DNA from: Propionibacteriaceae bacterium UBA5174
Lineage (GTDB): Bacteria; Actinomycetota; Actinomycetes; Propionibacteriales; Propionibacteriaceae
NCBI GenBank assembly: GCA_002413345.1
Contig: DHWU01000004.1
Span: forward strand, 2,183 to 12,413
Direction: 5' to 3'
DNA: 10,231 nucleotides
The translations under genes and the position numbers were made by a program. How positions within the stretch are numbered: position 1 is the first letter of the stretch; the number at the start of each line of letters is the position of its first letter. Shown here in pieces: positions 1 to 6,433 of this stretch. Below the pieces are notes generated by a model. That model did not search any database, was not told the DNA's origin, and worked only from the letters and a program-made list of their open reading frames with translations.

Positions 1-617
1 GCGAGGACGGCCCCACCCACCAGCCAGTCGAACACCTGGCGTCCTTGCGAGCGATCCCTGGGCTGACGGTGATTCGACCAGCTGATGCCACCGAGACCGC
101 CCAAGCTTGGGCAGTGGCCTTAGCCGCACCGAGCCCGACGGTGTTAGTGCTCAGTCGACAAACTCTGCCAGCGCTGCCGCGCACTGGCGTCATGGGCGTC
201 AATCCCGTGGCCCGCGGTGGCTATGTAGTGATCGAGCCCGACACCGCCCGCGACGTCACTTTGATCGCCACCGGCTCTGAACTGGGACTAGCAGTCCAAG
301 CAGCTCAAAGTTTGGCTGCTGCCGGGATTGCCGCGGCAGTGGTCTCGCTGCCTTCTTTCGAACTGTTTGCTGCCCAAGACCTCAGCTATCGCAACCAAGT
401 GCTGGGCACGTCCGCCCGAGTTGGGGTTGAAGCGGCCATCCGCCAAGGCTGGGACGCCTGGCTTCGCCCAAACGACGAGTTCATCGGCATGGCTACCTTC
501 GGCGCTTCTGGTCCGGCCGATCAGCTCTACGCCCACTTCGGAATCACCGCAGCCACTGTGGAGGCGGCGGCCCGTCGCGCCATCGACCACCAACAACAAC
601 CAAGAACGGGGAACTGA
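1..617 (+). CDS. tkt: Transketolase, C-terminal part (5' end outside window)
   Basis: Thiamine-diphosphate enzyme that moves two-carbon ketol units between sugar phosphates in the Calvin cycle and pentose phosphate pathway; cytosolic. The frame is open from base 3 to a TGA at 615-617, giving about 204 visible residues of a protein usually near 670-700, so only the C-terminal third is here. It begins with the family's EDGPTHQPVEHLASLRAIPG segment, which carries the conserved active-site His-Gln-Pro. The pyrimidine-binding domain follows (LSRQTLPALPRT, then ARGGYVV), and then the C-terminal domain with IATGSELGLAVQAA and GMATFGASGPA. Only 1 bp separates its stop from the aldolase start, so it belongs to the cbb operon. 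In that context it is probably the CbbT copy; a separate housekeeping transketolase elsewhere in the genome cannot be excluded. Confidence 0.95.
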   Translation, partial: EDGPTHQPVEHLASLRAIPGLTVIRPADATETAQAWAVALAAPSPTVLVLSRQTLPALPRTGVMGVNPVARGGYVVIEPDTARDVTLIATGSELGLAVQAAQSLAAAGIAAAVVSLPSFELFAAQDLSYRNQVLGTSARVGVEAAIRQGWDAWLRPNDEFIGMATFGASGPADQLYAHFGITAATVEAAARRAIDHQQQPRTGN

Positions 618-618
618 C

Positions 619-1689
619 ATGGCACGCATCACCCTTCGGCAACTTCTCGACCACGCCGCTGAATACGGCTACGGTCTGCCAGCCTTCAACGTGAACAATA
701 TGGAACAAATCCTGGCGATCATGCGGGCCGCGCAGGCCACCGATTCTCCTGCGATCCTGCAGGTCAGCCGAGGTGCTCGAAGCTATGCCGGTGACGCCAT
801 GGTTCGCAACATGATCGCGGCCGCGGAGGAGATGTTCCCCGCGATCCCAATCTGCGTCCATCAGGATCACGGCAACGGTGTTGCCACCTGCACTTCAGCA
901 ATTGATCAGGGGTACACCTCGGTGATGATGGACGGGTCGCTGGCCGAAGATGCCAAGACCCCGACCAGCTATGCCGAGAACGTGGCGGTGACCACTGCAG
1001 TGCGGGCCTACGCCCACACCCGCGGGGTCTCGATTGAAGGCGAACTGGGCGTGCTGGGTCGACTCGACACCGGAACTGGCGAGCAAGAAGACGGCCACGG
1101 CGCAGTCGGCAAGCTCGACCGTAGCCAGTTACTCACTGATCCCGATCAGGCGGTGGATTTCGTTCAGCTCACCCAGGTGGACGCTTTGGCCATCGCTATG
1201 GGTACTTCCCACGGCGCCTACAAATTCAGCCGAAAGCCAGACAGCGAGGTGCTGGCAATGTCGGTGGTGAAGGAGATTCACTCCCGGCTGCCCGATCTGC
1301 ACCTAGTAATGCACGGTTCATCGTCGGTTCCGCAGGAGCTTCAAGACGAGTTCAACGCCTACGGCGGCCAACTGCCTCAAACCTGGGGAGTGCCGATCGA
1401 GGAGATCCTTGAAGGCATTCGCTACGGCGTCCGAAAGGTGAATATCGACACCGACCTGCGGCTGGCAATGACCGGCGCCTTCCGAAAGGTTGCAAGCACT
1501 AGGACTGACGAGTTTGACCCGCGCAAGTTCATGATTCCGGCTATGGAAGCGGTGACTAGCTTGTGCCGACTGCGCTACGAACAGTTCGGATCGGCCGGAA
1601 AAGCCGCTCGAATCACTCCGGTTCCGACCTCGGCCATGGCCGCCCGCTACGCCGCTGGCAGCCTCGACCAGCGCATCACCACCAGCTAA
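619..1689 (+). CDS. cbbA: Class II fructose-bisphosphate aldolase, CbbA subtype
   Basis: Zinc-dependent aldolase that joins glyceraldehyde-3-phosphate and dihydroxyacetone phosphate (and usually erythrose-4-phosphate to give sedoheptulose-1,7-bisphosphate) in the Calvin cycle. 356 aa, full length for the family. Visible motifs are HQDHG at 81-85 (catalytic Asp83 and metal ligand His84), GVSIEGELG at 136-144, TSHGAYK at 196-202 (metal His198), MHGSSS at 231-236 (metal His232) and VNIDTDLR at 274-281. The TGTGEQEDGHG insertion and the YGVRKVNIDTD wording are characteristic of the aldolase subtype found in cbb operons. The ATG at 619 is chosen because it starts the conserved MARITLRQLLDHAAEYGYG and has GGGGA at 608-612. 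The open frame extends further upstream, but that part lies inside transketolase and is not coding. It sits 26 bp before RuBisCO. Confidence 0.95.
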   Translation: MARITLRQLLDHAAEYGYGLPAFNVNNMEQILAIMRAAQATDSPAILQVSRGARSYAGDAMVRNMIAAAEEMFPAIPICVHQDHGNGVATCTSAIDQGYTSVMMDGSLAEDAKTPTSYAENVAVTTAVRAYAHTRGVSIEGELGVLGRLDTGTGEQEDGHGAVGKLDRSQLLTDPDQAVDFVQLTQVDALAIAMGTSHGAYKFSRKPDSEVLAMSVVKEIHSRLPDLHLVMHGSSSVPQELQDEFNAYGGQLPQTWGVPIEEILEGIRYGVRKVNIDTDLRLAMTGAFRKVASTRTDEFDPRKFMIPAMEAVTSLCRLRYEQFGSAGKAARITPVPTSAMAARYAAGSLDQRITTS

Positions 1690-1701
1690 TCCTGGTCCAA
1701 C

Positions 1702-1709
1702 AGAAGGAG
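1702..1709 (+). promoter_or_regulatory. Ribosome binding site of RuBisCO gene
   Basis: AGAAGGAG, the strongest Shine-Dalgarno sequence in the operon, lies 6 nt before the ATG at 1716. It fixes the RuBisCO start although the frame is open further upstream, and suggests that RuBisCO is translated at a higher rate than its neighbours. Confidence 0.8.
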
Positions 1710-1715
1710 CCAATC

Positions 1716-3098
1716 ATGGATCAGTCCAACCGCTACGCAAATCTGAGTCTGGCCGAAGCTGAGTTGATCGCCGCCGGCAAGCACATCCTTTGTGCCTACC
1801 AGATGCGGCCCAAGCCCGGTCAGAGCTATCTGGCCGCGGCCGCCCATTTCGCCGCTGAATCCTCCACCGGAACCAACGTCGAGGTGTCTACCACCGATGA
1901 CTTCACCAAGGGCGTCGATGCGCTGGTCTACGCCATCGACGAGACTTCCGAAGAGATGCGGATCGCCTATCCATTGGAGCTGTTCGACCGCAATGTGATT
2001 GATGGCCGCATGATGATGGTGTCCTTCCTCACCCTGACCATCGGCAACAACCAGGGCATGGGCGACATCGAGTACGCCAAGATGGTCGACTTCTGGGTGC
2101 CGCCGGAGGCCATCCGCCAATTCGACGGGCCGGCCATGAACATCGCCGAGCTTTGGCGCATCTTGGGGCGTCCGGCCAACGACAGCGGTTTCATCGCGGG
2201 CACGATCATTAAGCCAAAACTGGGTTTGCGGCCCGAGCCGTTCGCGAAAGCGGCCTACGAGTTCTGGCTGGGTGGGGACTTCATCAAAAATGATGAACCC
2301 CAAGGCAACCAGGTGTTTGCACCACTGAAGAAGACGATCGCTTTGGTCTACGACTCGATGAAAAGGGCCATGGACGAGACCGGCGAGGCGAAGCTGTTCA
2401 GCATGAATATCACCGCCGACGACCACCACGAAATGCTGGCCAGAGCCGACTTGGCCCTGGAGACTTTCGGTCCAGACGCCAACAAGCTCGCCTTCCTGGT
2501 GGACGGATATGTGGGCGGACCGGGCATGGTCACCACCGCCCGGCGAAACTACCCAAACCAGTTCCTGCACTATCACCGAGCCGGGCACGGCGCGGTCACC
2601 TCACCCAGCTCCAAGCGCGGCTACACCGCCTTCGTCCTGGCGAAAATGGCCCGGCTGCAAGGCGCCTCGGGAATCCATGTGGGCACGATGGGCTACGGGA
2701 AGATGGAGGGCGGCGCAGACGACCGGGTGATCGCCTACATGATCGAACGTAACCAGGCTCAAGGTCCGATCTACTTCCAGGATTGGTATGGGATCAAGGC
2801 CACCACGCCGATCGTCTCCGGTGGCATGAATGCGCTGCGGCTGCCTGGATTCTTCACCAACCTCGGCCATGGCAACATAATCAACACCGCTGGCGGCGGC
2901 GCCTATGGCCACCTCGACGGCCCAGCCGCTGGGGCTCGTTCGTTGCGGCAGGCCTACCAGGGTTGGAAGACCGGCGCCGATCCGGTGGAGTGGGCGTGCG
3001 AACACCGCGAGTTCGCCCGGGCGTTCGAGTCATTTCCCGACGATGCCGATGCCCTCTTCCCGGGTTGGCGAGATCGATTGCTGAGGGCCTCAGCATGA
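1716..3098 (+). CDS. cbbM: Form II ribulose-1,5-bisphosphate carboxylase/oxygenase large subunit
   Basis: Fixes CO2 onto ribulose-1,5-bisphosphate. Form II enzymes are built from large-subunit dimers and need no small subunit; no small-subunit gene lies downstream. 460 aa, near the length of the Rhodospirillum rubrum enzyme, and collinear with it from MDQSNRYANL through AFESFPDDADALFPGWR. Residues fall at the R. rubrum numbering: Glu48, Asn111, Lys166 (TIIKPKLGL), carbamylated Lys191 with Asp193 and Glu194 (GGDFIKNDEPQGNQ), His287 and His291 (HYHRAGHGA), loop-6 Lys329 (GYGKMEG) and Ser368 (SGGMNALRLPG). This pattern is form II rather than I, III or the RuBisCO-like form IV, and predicts an active enzyme. 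The start at 1716 is set by the SD site and the conserved N-terminus. The stop overlaps the epimerase start (ATGA). Finding it in an actinobacterial context is unusual and suggests lateral transfer. Confidence 0.97.
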   Translation: MDQSNRYANLSLAEAELIAAGKHILCAYQMRPKPGQSYLAAAAHFAAESSTGTNVEVSTTDDFTKGVDALVYAIDETSEEMRIAYPLELFDRNVIDGRMMMVSFLTLTIGNNQGMGDIEYAKMVDFWVPPEAIRQFDGPAMNIAELWRILGRPANDSGFIAGTIIKPKLGLRPEPFAKAAYEFWLGGDFIKNDEPQGNQVFAPLKKTIALVYDSMKRAMDETGEAKLFSMNITADDHHEMLARADLALETFGPDANKLAFLVDGYVGGPGMVTTARRNYPNQFLHYHRAGHGAVTSPSSKRGYTAFVLAKMARLQGASGIHVGTMGYGKMEGGADDRVIAYMIERNQAQGPIYFQDWYGIKATTPIVSGGMNALRLPGFFTNLGHGNIINTAGGGAYGHLDGPAAGARSLRQAYQGWKTGADPVEWACEHREFARAFESFPDDADALFPGWRDRLLRASA

Positions 3099-3757
3099 CT
3101 GTGATCGCGCCGTCGATCCTGGCCGCCAATTTCGCCCGCATGGGGGAAGAGGTGGCTGCGATCAGCGCTGCCGGGGCCGATTGGATCCACCTTGACGTGA
3201 TGGACGGCCACTTCGTCGAACAGATCACTTTCGGCCCGGCGATGGTGGCCGCGCTGCGGCCGAATTCAAGTCTTCCTTTCGACGCCCATCTGATGATTTC
3301 GCCAACCGACCGCTATCTGGCGGCGTTTGCCGAGGCAGGCGCGGACACGATCACCGTCCATGTCGAGGCGGGCCCGCACTTGCATCGCAGTCTGCAGCGC
3401 ATCCGCGAACTCGGGGTGAAGGTCGGGGTGGCGATCAATCCCGGTACTGCGGTGGAAACGGTGGTGCCAGTGCTTGACGATGTCGATCTAGTGCTGGTGA
3501 TGAGCGTCAACCCCGGCTTTGGTGGCCAGAGCTTCATTCCCGGCACGCTGGACAAGCTTCGCAGCCTGCGCGAGCTGATCGGTTCGCGTCCGATTACCGT
3601 CGAGGTCGACGGGGGCGTCTCGGCCAGCAATGCCGCTGCCATCGTGGCTGCTGGCGCCGACGTGTTAGTGGTGGGCTCGGCAGCGTTTAAGGGCGGTGGC
3701 CAGGCCTACGCCGCAAACCTCGCCGCGATTCGGGAGGCTACCGGTGTGGCTGGGTAG
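3095..3757 (+). CDS. rpe: Ribulose-phosphate 3-epimerase
   Basis: Interconverts ribulose-5-phosphate and xylulose-5-phosphate, regenerating the RuBisCO substrate precursor; cytosolic TIM-barrel enzyme. 220 aa, normal length. It opens with APSILAANF (5-13), followed by IHLDVMDGHFV (31-41) with metal ligand His32 and catalytic/metal Asp34, DAHLMI (63-68) with His65, VMSVNPGFGGQSFI (135-148) forming the phosphate-binding region, and VEVDGGVS (169-176) with Asp172. All metal and catalytic positions are intact. The ATG at 3095 overlaps the RuBisCO TGA by 4 bp and has GAGGG at 3083-3087, so translation is probably coupled. In the cbb context it could be named cbbE. It is the last gene of the operon before a hairpin. 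Confidence 0.96.
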   Translation: MTVIAPSILAANFARMGEEVAAISAAGADWIHLDVMDGHFVEQITFGPAMVAALRPNSSLPFDAHLMISPTDRYLAAFAEAGADTITVHVEAGPHLHRSLQRIRELGVKVGVAINPGTAVETVVPVLDDVDLVLVMSVNPGFGGQSFIPGTLDKLRSLRELIGSRPITVEVDGGVSASNAAAIVAAGADVLVVGSAAFKGGGQAYAANLAAIREATGVAG

Positions 3758-3796
3758 GTCAACAGCATCGCGGAACCGCCTATCTTGCCGGGCGGG

Positions 3797-3829
3797 CCGG
3801 CCCGAACTTCCGCCAGTTCGGCTGGCCGG
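3797..3829 (+). terminator. Intergenic stem-loop after the cbb operon
   Basis: The segment folds as a two-part stem. An outer CCGGCC (3797-3802) pairs with GGCCGG (3824-3829), and an inner CGAACT (3803-3808) pairs with AGTTCG (3815-3820). The loop is TCCGCC and there is a 3-nt bulge at 3821-3823. That is 12 mostly G-C pairs in the 89-bp gap after the epimerase. No U-tract follows, so it is not a textbook intrinsic terminator. It may end or attenuate the cbb transcript or protect its 3' end. Confidence 0.45.
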
Positions 3830-3833
3830 GCAC

Positions 3834-3839
3834 TAGCCT
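3834..3839 (+). promoter_or_regulatory. Putative -10 box for a leaderless HAD gene
   Basis: TAGCCT fits the actinobacterial TANNNT -10 consensus. It ends exactly 7 nt before the GTG at 3847, so the predicted transcription start coincides with the first base of the gene. No Shine-Dalgarno sequence is present. Leaderless transcripts are common in actinobacteria. No convincing -35 box is seen; the region upstream is the hairpin. Confidence 0.4.
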
Positions 3840-3846
3840 GGGTTAG

Positions 3847-4455
3847 GTGATTCGCTTCGTAGCGTTCGATTTAGGCAAGGTGCTCGCCTCGCCGCCAGAT
3901 TTGTATTCAGATCCGGCGGCCTATCTTGGCGTTACAACCCAGGAATACCACGATCACTATTGGACTGGACGCCCCGCCTACGATGCCGGTGGTTCGCGAG
4001 TCGAATACTGGTCACCCATGCTGGAACTCTTGGGGGTTGAAGTCACGGCCGACCGGATCGCTCATCTGGCCGAACTGGACGCCGAGCATTGGATCAAACT
4101 GCGCCCGTCCGCTGAAGCCATGCTGACTACGGTCTTTGCCTGGGGCCTGCGGACCGCACTGGTTAGCAACGGCCCCCTTGCCTTGGGTCGAGCAGTCAAG
4201 TTCGCGGAATGGTCAGGATTGATTGACCATGTGTTCATTTCTTCGGACTTGCGTTTGAGCAAACCTGATCCGGCAGTATTTCCCGCGGTCACTGACGACT
4301 TAGGCGCCCAGCCTGCCGAAGTGGCCTTCATCGACGATCGTCCCGAATGTGTGGCCGCTGCGTCCGCCTATGGGTGGGTTAGTCACCTTTGGATCGACGA
4401 CACCGATTCGCTTGAGTGGTTGCGTGAGGTCTGCGCAACTGCCCCGTCGGCCTAA
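3847..4455 (+). CDS. HAD-superfamily hydrolase (subfamily IA type)
   Basis: Probably a phosphatase acting on a small phosphorylated metabolite; substrate unknown. 202 aa. Motif I is FDLGKVL at 7-13: nucleophile Asp8 is present, but the second Asp of the usual DxDGT is Gly10, as in the DLGNV-type branch that includes the sugar phosphatase YihX. Motif II is VSNG (Ser107). Motif III is LSKPDP (Lys139). Motif IV is FIDDR (Asp163/Asp164). Residues 15-90 form a small helical cap domain. The gene starts with GTG at 3847, with no SD and a -10-like box at the leaderless position. It follows the cbb operon after a hairpin, so it is probably transcribed separately. Despite the location it is not a recognisable CbbY, whose motif I keeps both aspartates. 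A link to carbon metabolism is only a suggestion. Confidence 0.85.
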   Translation: MIRFVAFDLGKVLASPPDLYSDPAAYLGVTTQEYHDHYWTGRPAYDAGGSRVEYWSPMLELLGVEVTADRIAHLAELDAEHWIKLRPSAEAMLTTVFAWGLRTALVSNGPLALGRAVKFAEWSGLIDHVFISSDLRLSKPDPAVFPAVTDDLGAQPAEVAFIDDRPECVAAASAYGWVSHLWIDDTDSLEWLREVCATAPSA

Positions 4456-4519
4456 CTCCGCCCCCACCATCTAGTGGTTTTCCGCCCGGCAGTGGTGCTG
4501 AGCGTGGCAGTTTTGATCC

Positions 4520-5836
4520 ATGGCGAAAGAAGCTAGCGAACCGGGCACGGCCGAATTGAGCGAACGGCTTGCTGAATTAGAACGCCGCAACGCGGAGCTC
4601 ACCGCGAAGCTGGAAGAGAAGTCAGCTTCGAAGCGAAGGCCGGGGCGAGCAATCTTGGCAGGGGTGCTAATTCTGATCGCGGCTCTGCTTACTCCGCTGT
4701 CGATTACTGCCACCTGGTTTGTCAGCAGCGCCGCCAATACCGATTCGTTTGTGGCCGAGTACGCCCCACTGATCCAAGATCCGCAGGTACAAGCCTTTCT
4801 CGCCGATGAAGTCTCGACTGCGATCGACGAGCGCATTGATATCGAAGCTCTGGTCGATGAGTTGATTGCCGCACTCGACCAGAAGATGGAACGGCCAACT
4901 TCAAAGGCGGCGCTGGTGGCACTTCGCCAGCCGTTGATCGCTGGCATCCAGTCCACGATTCACTCTGCCGCCGCCAAAGTGATTGCCTCCGATGAGTTCG
5001 AAAAGGCTTGGCAGGCTAGCCTGCGGGTGACTCACGCAGAACTCACCGGCGCGCTGGCGGGCAACCCAGATTCGGCCCTGACTATCACCCGCGACGGTCT
5101 TGGATTGCAGCTGGCCCCAATGATCACCAAAGTGCGCGATGTTCTGGTTGGGCAGGGTTACACCTTCGCTTCGAAGATTCCGGTGATCGATCGGACCGTG
5201 GTTTTGGTCCCCTCAGATTCGTTGGTGACTGCCCAGGTTGGCTACCGGGCGGTGTTGGTTGCCAGCTATTGGCTTGGCCCAGTGGTGTTGGCGCTGTTGG
5301 CCGCTGGAGTGCTGATCAGTCGGCGCCGCGCATTGGCTTCGATTTGGGCGGCTGCTGGTCTGGGCCTTGGCGCCACGGTGGTGTTGACCGCGGAGGCGAT
5401 TCTGCGGATCGTGGTCCAGCTGAAAGTGCCACTGCCCCTCGACGTGCTGTTGGTGCTCTATGACGCCACTTTTGTGCCGCTGCGAGAAGTCGCGCTCGCG
5501 CCGCTGGCTTTGGCTGTGGTCGTTATCGTCATAGCTTGCCTTGCCGGCCCGTTCGCCTGGTCGGTGAAGCTGCGCACCTTCTACGCCAAGGCCACCGCCT
5601 GGCTACGTGGCCGCGCCGAAAATGCCGGTTATGGCACCGGCACCTATGGCGAGTGGCTCTATGCCCAACGCATTTTGGTGCGCGTGGCGGTAGGAGCACT
5701 GGCGGTGTTTTATCTGATCGCCACCCGGCCGATCAGCGTTGGCTCGGTGACCTGGAGTGCATTCTGGGTGGCCTTGGTGATCTTTGTGCTGAGCCTGTTG
5801 CAGCGTCCGGTCATTGAAACTGAAGCGTCGGACTGA
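4520..5836 (+). CDS. Coiled-coil multi-pass membrane protein, function unknown
   Basis: 438-aa integral membrane protein of a type I associate with actinobacteria; its role is not known to me. Residues 10-35 are a charged heptad-like coiled coil (LSERLAELERRNAELTAKL). TM1 is at about 44-68. A large extracytoplasmic domain at about 70-240 follows, beginning WFVSSAANTDSFVAEYAPLI and predicted mainly helical. Five more hydrophobic segments lie near 243-266, 272-300, 325-347, 385-402 and 409-427. An in-frame TGA two codons upstream (4514-4516) makes the ATG at 4520 the first possible start; no clear SD precedes it. It lies 64 bp after the HAD gene and has no obvious functional tie to it. The coding call is secure from length and composition; the function is open. 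Confidence 0.88.
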   Translation: MAKEASEPGTAELSERLAELERRNAELTAKLEEKSASKRRPGRAILAGVLILIAALLTPLSITATWFVSSAANTDSFVAEYAPLIQDPQVQAFLADEVSTAIDERIDIEALVDELIAALDQKMERPTSKAALVALRQPLIAGIQSTIHSAAAKVIASDEFEKAWQASLRVTHAELTGALAGNPDSALTITRDGLGLQLAPMITKVRDVLVGQGYTFASKIPVIDRTVVLVPSDSLVTAQVGYRAVLVASYWLGPVVLALLAAGVLISRRRALASIWAAAGLGLGATVVLTAEAILRIVVQLKVPLPLDVLLVLYDATFVPLREVALAPLALAVVVIVIACLAGPFAWSVKLRTFYAKATAWLRGRAENAGYGTGTYGEWLYAQRILVRVAVGALAVFYLIATRPISVGSVTWSAFWVALVIFVLSLLQRPVIETEASD

Positions 5837-5898
5837 CATTTACTTGGCCACATTTCGAGCACCGTTACGACTTATTCACAACTTGGTGATCACTCTGG

Positions 5899-5926
5899 TT
5901 TGCTGTTTTGCCATTACTGCTAACCT
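5899..5926 (+). promoter_or_regulatory. Possible promoter for the 5957 locus
   Basis: A TANNNT-type -10 box, TAACCT at 5921-5926, lies about 16 nt after a weak TTTGCT/TTGCTG -35-like element at 5899-5905. It falls in an unusually A+T-rich gap, 31 nt before the GTG at 5957. An 8-bp palindrome GTGATCAC at 5886-5893 sits just upstream and could be an operator half. The call rests on consensus and position only. Confidence 0.3.
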
Positions 5927-5956
5927 TCGGCGAATCCACCCAAAGGAGCAGCCAGC

Positions 5957-6033
5957 GTGAACGTCCGGATCGAAGTCGCTCCCTGTCAGGCGCCAAGACT
6001 CCGAAAGAGATCGCGATAGCGCGGGCGAAATGA
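5957..6033 (+). pseudogene. Truncated 5' remnant of a type VII effector-like gene
   Basis: A GTG at 5957 has a near-ideal SD (AAAGGAG, 5942-5948, 8 nt spacing) and a promoter-like element. It encodes VNVRIEV, a beginning reminiscent of type VII secretion-targeted proteins, yet the frame closes at a TAG (6017-6019) after 20 codons. The sense of the sequence moves to the next frame, where bases 5989-6030 read SGAKTPKEIAIARA, a helix-like lead-in to the protein starting at 6030. That frame ends in a TGA overlapping the ATG at 6030. The simplest reading is that a longer gene lost its middle and left its translation start joined out of frame to its C-terminal part. A genuine short leader peptide is the alternative. 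Inference from frame patterns, without an alignment. Confidence 0.4.
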
Positions 6034-6371
6034 GCGGCGTCGCGGAGTATTTCGACAAAGCAGCGAAATGGGCTGGCCGGTCCGGAACCATCATCGGCGC
6101 TGACCTCTCCGCTTTCAGCATCTCGCAAGGGGCATCACCGTCCAGCGCAGCCGTCGGCTTTGGCACTGGAGTGGCGTTTGGCGTGGCTGCGGGCGTTGTC
6201 GCGGCCGGCGCTCCCGCAATCGCAACGGTGGTCGTGGGTGCGGGTGTGGCGGGCCTGGTCGGTTGGGGTGCTTCTGCTGCCTACGAGAATTTCGTACCCC
6301 AGGTCACACGTGATCAAATCGACGAAGGTTTCCATGATGCTTGGAGTGCGGTTGGGGAGCTATTCGCATGA
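6030..6371 (+). CDS. Small Gly/Ala-rich protein, probable C-terminal remnant of a type VII effector
   Basis: 113-aa product. Residues 1-20 (MSGVAEYFDKAAKWAGRSG) are a helix. Residues 41-83 are glycine/alanine-rich and hydrophobic (VGFGTGVAFGVAAGVVAAGAP), like the glycine-zipper or membrane-inserting stretch near the end of secreted actinobacterial toxins. Residues 84-113 (AYENFVPQVTRDQIDEGFHD) form a terminal amphipathic helix. As I recall, LXG/WXG-type effectors often end this way, with a WG..(A/S)..Y.N......R..I..G pattern. The upstream remnant in other frames suggests this was the tail of a much larger protein. It may still be made from the ATG at 6030. Its stop overlaps the next ATG (ATGA, 6368-6371), so a downstream partner was translationally coupled to it. 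Function is not demonstrated; toxin remnant is an inference. Confidence 0.55.
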   Translation: MSGVAEYFDKAAKWAGRSGTIIGADLSAFSISQGASPSSAAVGFGTGVAFGVAAGVVAAGAPAIATVVVGAGVAGLVGWGASAAYENFVPQVTRDQIDEGFHDAWSAVGELFA

Positions 6372-6433
6372 CAAATGCAACCCCAAGGTTCACGTCTTTC
6401 AGCTCACTGCCCCTCATGGCGCAGCCTCGATGA
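6368..6433 (+). pseudogene. ATGA-coupled 21-codon frame, likely true start of a frameshifted membrane gene
   Basis: An ATG at 6368 overlaps the preceding stop by 4 bp, typical of a coupled partner gene, and encodes MTNATPRFTSFSSLPLMAQ before a TGA at 6431-6433. That TGA overlaps an ATG at 6430, which opens the long membrane-protein frame. Either this is a tiny coupled leader or, more likely, one indel between 6368 and 6430 split a single gene. The adjacent frame (LTAPHGAASMSLPLAAG) runs smoothly into the membrane protein. Confidence 0.4.

Noticed and set aside
328..618. N-terminal extension of the aldolase frame upstream of 619.
   Set aside because: It overlaps transketolase coding sequence in another frame, gives unlikely protein sequence, and the conserved aldolase N-terminus starts at 619.
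1686..2588. A long open frame on the minus strand opposite the RuBisCO gene.
   Set aside because: It is the antisense shadow of a high-G+C gene. Its product is rich in His, Gly and Val with no recognisable motif, while the plus strand is unmistakably CbbM.
2783..3094. N-terminal extension of the epimerase frame.
   Set aside because: It lies inside the C-terminus of RuBisCO. The extension is Arg/Trp/His-rich noise, and the family starts at the MTVIAPSILA methionine.
3847..4455. CbbY (xylulose-1,5-bisphosphate phosphatase) next to RuBisCO.
   Set aside because: The protein is a HAD hydrolase, but motif I lacks the second aspartate and the rest does not resemble CbbY. It also appears to have its own promoter.
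5860..5960. Attachment site or insertion-sequence end at the start of the accessory region.
   Set aside because: I found only one 8-bp palindrome (GTGATCAC), with no tRNA, integrase, transposase or matching direct repeat.
6020..6040. Programmed -1 frameshift at the GCGAAATGAGC site.
   Set aside because: There is no heptameric slippery sequence and no clear downstream stem-loop; ancestral deletion or simple ATGA reinitiation explains it as well.
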